A stretch of DNA of 49,245 bases from DASZXJ01 sp035545895. GTDB lineage: Bacteria > Planctomycetota > Phycisphaerae > Tepidisphaerales > Tepidisphaeraceae. The translations under genes were made by a program, and so were the position numbers. Under the pieces are notes generated by a model, which had not been told where the DNA came from, ran no database searches, and saw nothing but the letters and a program-made list of their open reading frames with translations. Each line of letters opens with the position of its first letter. Position 1 is the stretch's first letter. This document shows, piece after piece, positions 48,950 through 49,245 of this stretch. The DNA lies in contig DASZXJ010000006.1 in assembly GCA_035545895.1 (NCBI GenBank), positions 1 to 49,245 of the forward strand. The letters are read 5' to 3'.

Positions 48950-49245
48950 ATGTCCGACCCCCAGCGAATTCTTGTCGTGCAGCCCAACTGGATCGGCGAT
49001 GCCGTCATGGCAACCCCAACCCTGCGGGCGCTGCGGGAACATTTTCCCAAGGCTCAGATCAGTTACCTCCTGCGGCGGTACGTCAAGCCGATTTACACCG
49101 GCATGCCTTGGGCTGACAAACTCATCACCTATCGCACCGGCAAAACCAAGGCCAAGGCGGGCAAGGGACAGTTTTTTGACCTCGCCGGGCGCTTGCGCGC
49201 CGGAAAGTTTGACCTGGCGGTTCTTCTGCCCAACTCCTTCAAGAG
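48950..49245 (+). CDS. GT9 heptosyltransferase, partial (N-terminus)
   Basis: The first 98 codons of a glycosyltransferase family 9 protein, cut by the window end. ILVVQPNWIGDAVMATPTLRALRE is the WaaF-type opening (shown as one run only to its core NWIGDAVMATPTLRALR), and FDLAVLLPNSFK is the donor-domain lead. Such enzymes add heptose to lipopolysaccharide inner core. Together with the GT83 gene it suggests an envelope glycan cluster continuing to the right. Confidence 0.88.
   Translation, partial: MSDPQRILVVQPNWIGDAVMATPTLRALREHFPKAQISYLLRRYVKPIYTGMPWADKLITYRTGKTKAKAGKGQFFDLAGRLRAGKFDLAVLLPNSFK

Noticed and set aside
47450..49042. 530-codon minus-strand open frame
   Set aside because: Antisense to the GT83 and GT9 genes and with no recognisable motif; it arises from codon bias.

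Overview
The window looks like a chromosomal segment of a planctomycete, most likely of the class Phycisphaerae. Sequence clues are a secreted protein with an N-terminal LExLExR(x)nS planctomycete motif (14531-15382), a pilin-like segment with ILLPSLNRARE and a C-terminal LFADGHVDF (7640-9826), a CGYDLRAS..CPECG zinc ribbon remnant (about 41.6 kb), a C-terminally anchored Ser/Thr kinase, and many genes without a clear Shine-Dalgarno sequence. The class assignment is inference. Most DNA is moderately GC-rich housekeeping and metabolic sequence; accessory character is concentrated at 4.5-7.6, 14-16.3 and 41.1-42.45 kb.

Layout. 1-4.5 kb: an intergenic repeat, a metallophosphoesterase, then yidC and mnmE. 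4.5-7.4 kb: an array of thirteen 21-bp tandem units followed by a large DUF262/DUF1524 (GmrSD-like) protein, a probable anti-phage or modification-dependent nuclease. 7.6-14.0 kb: a secreted pilin-tailed protein, a small membrane ORF whose start is a diverged copy of the nfo 5' end, nfo itself, then larB-larE-larC for the nickel-pincer cofactor, without larA. 14-18.4 kb: a second copy of the repeat at position 1, the PPC-type secreted protein, tRNA-Gln, degraded integrase-like and GIY-YIG fragments, a secreted PL22 oligogalacturonate lyase and two small ORFs. 18.4-25.4 kb: DinB and a pteridine-reductase-like SDR (divergent), then a tight phoH-pgpH-ybeY-corC run ending with efp. 25.4-31.6 kb (minus strand): adk, acs, a GH42 beta-galactosidase, hisF and tRNA-His. 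31.8-41.0 kb: Ser/Thr kinase, a beta-hydroxyacid dehydrogenase, thiD, an M29 aminopeptidase, mutL, a phosphohexomutase and metG. 41.1-42.45 kb: decayed DNA with a frameshifted zinc-ribbon gene and three inverted repeats. 42.5-49.2 kb: a membrane GTPase, a TMTC-like TPR protein, a putative D..ExK protein, a PAP2 phosphatase, a GT83-type glycosyltransferase and the start of a GT9 heptosyltransferase.

Functionally the window combines RNA and translation maintenance (mnmE, ybeY, efp, metG, two tRNAs), membrane biogenesis (yidC), DNA repair (nfo, mutL), c-di-AMP turnover (pgpH), plant-polysaccharide use (PL22 lyase, GH42, acs) and envelope glycan assembly (47-49 kb). The most unusual items are the 21-bp array with its apparent 63-bp higher-order period beside the DUF262 gene, the partial nfo duplication, the pilin-tailed secreted protein, and several intergenic tracts built of different 7-nt words.
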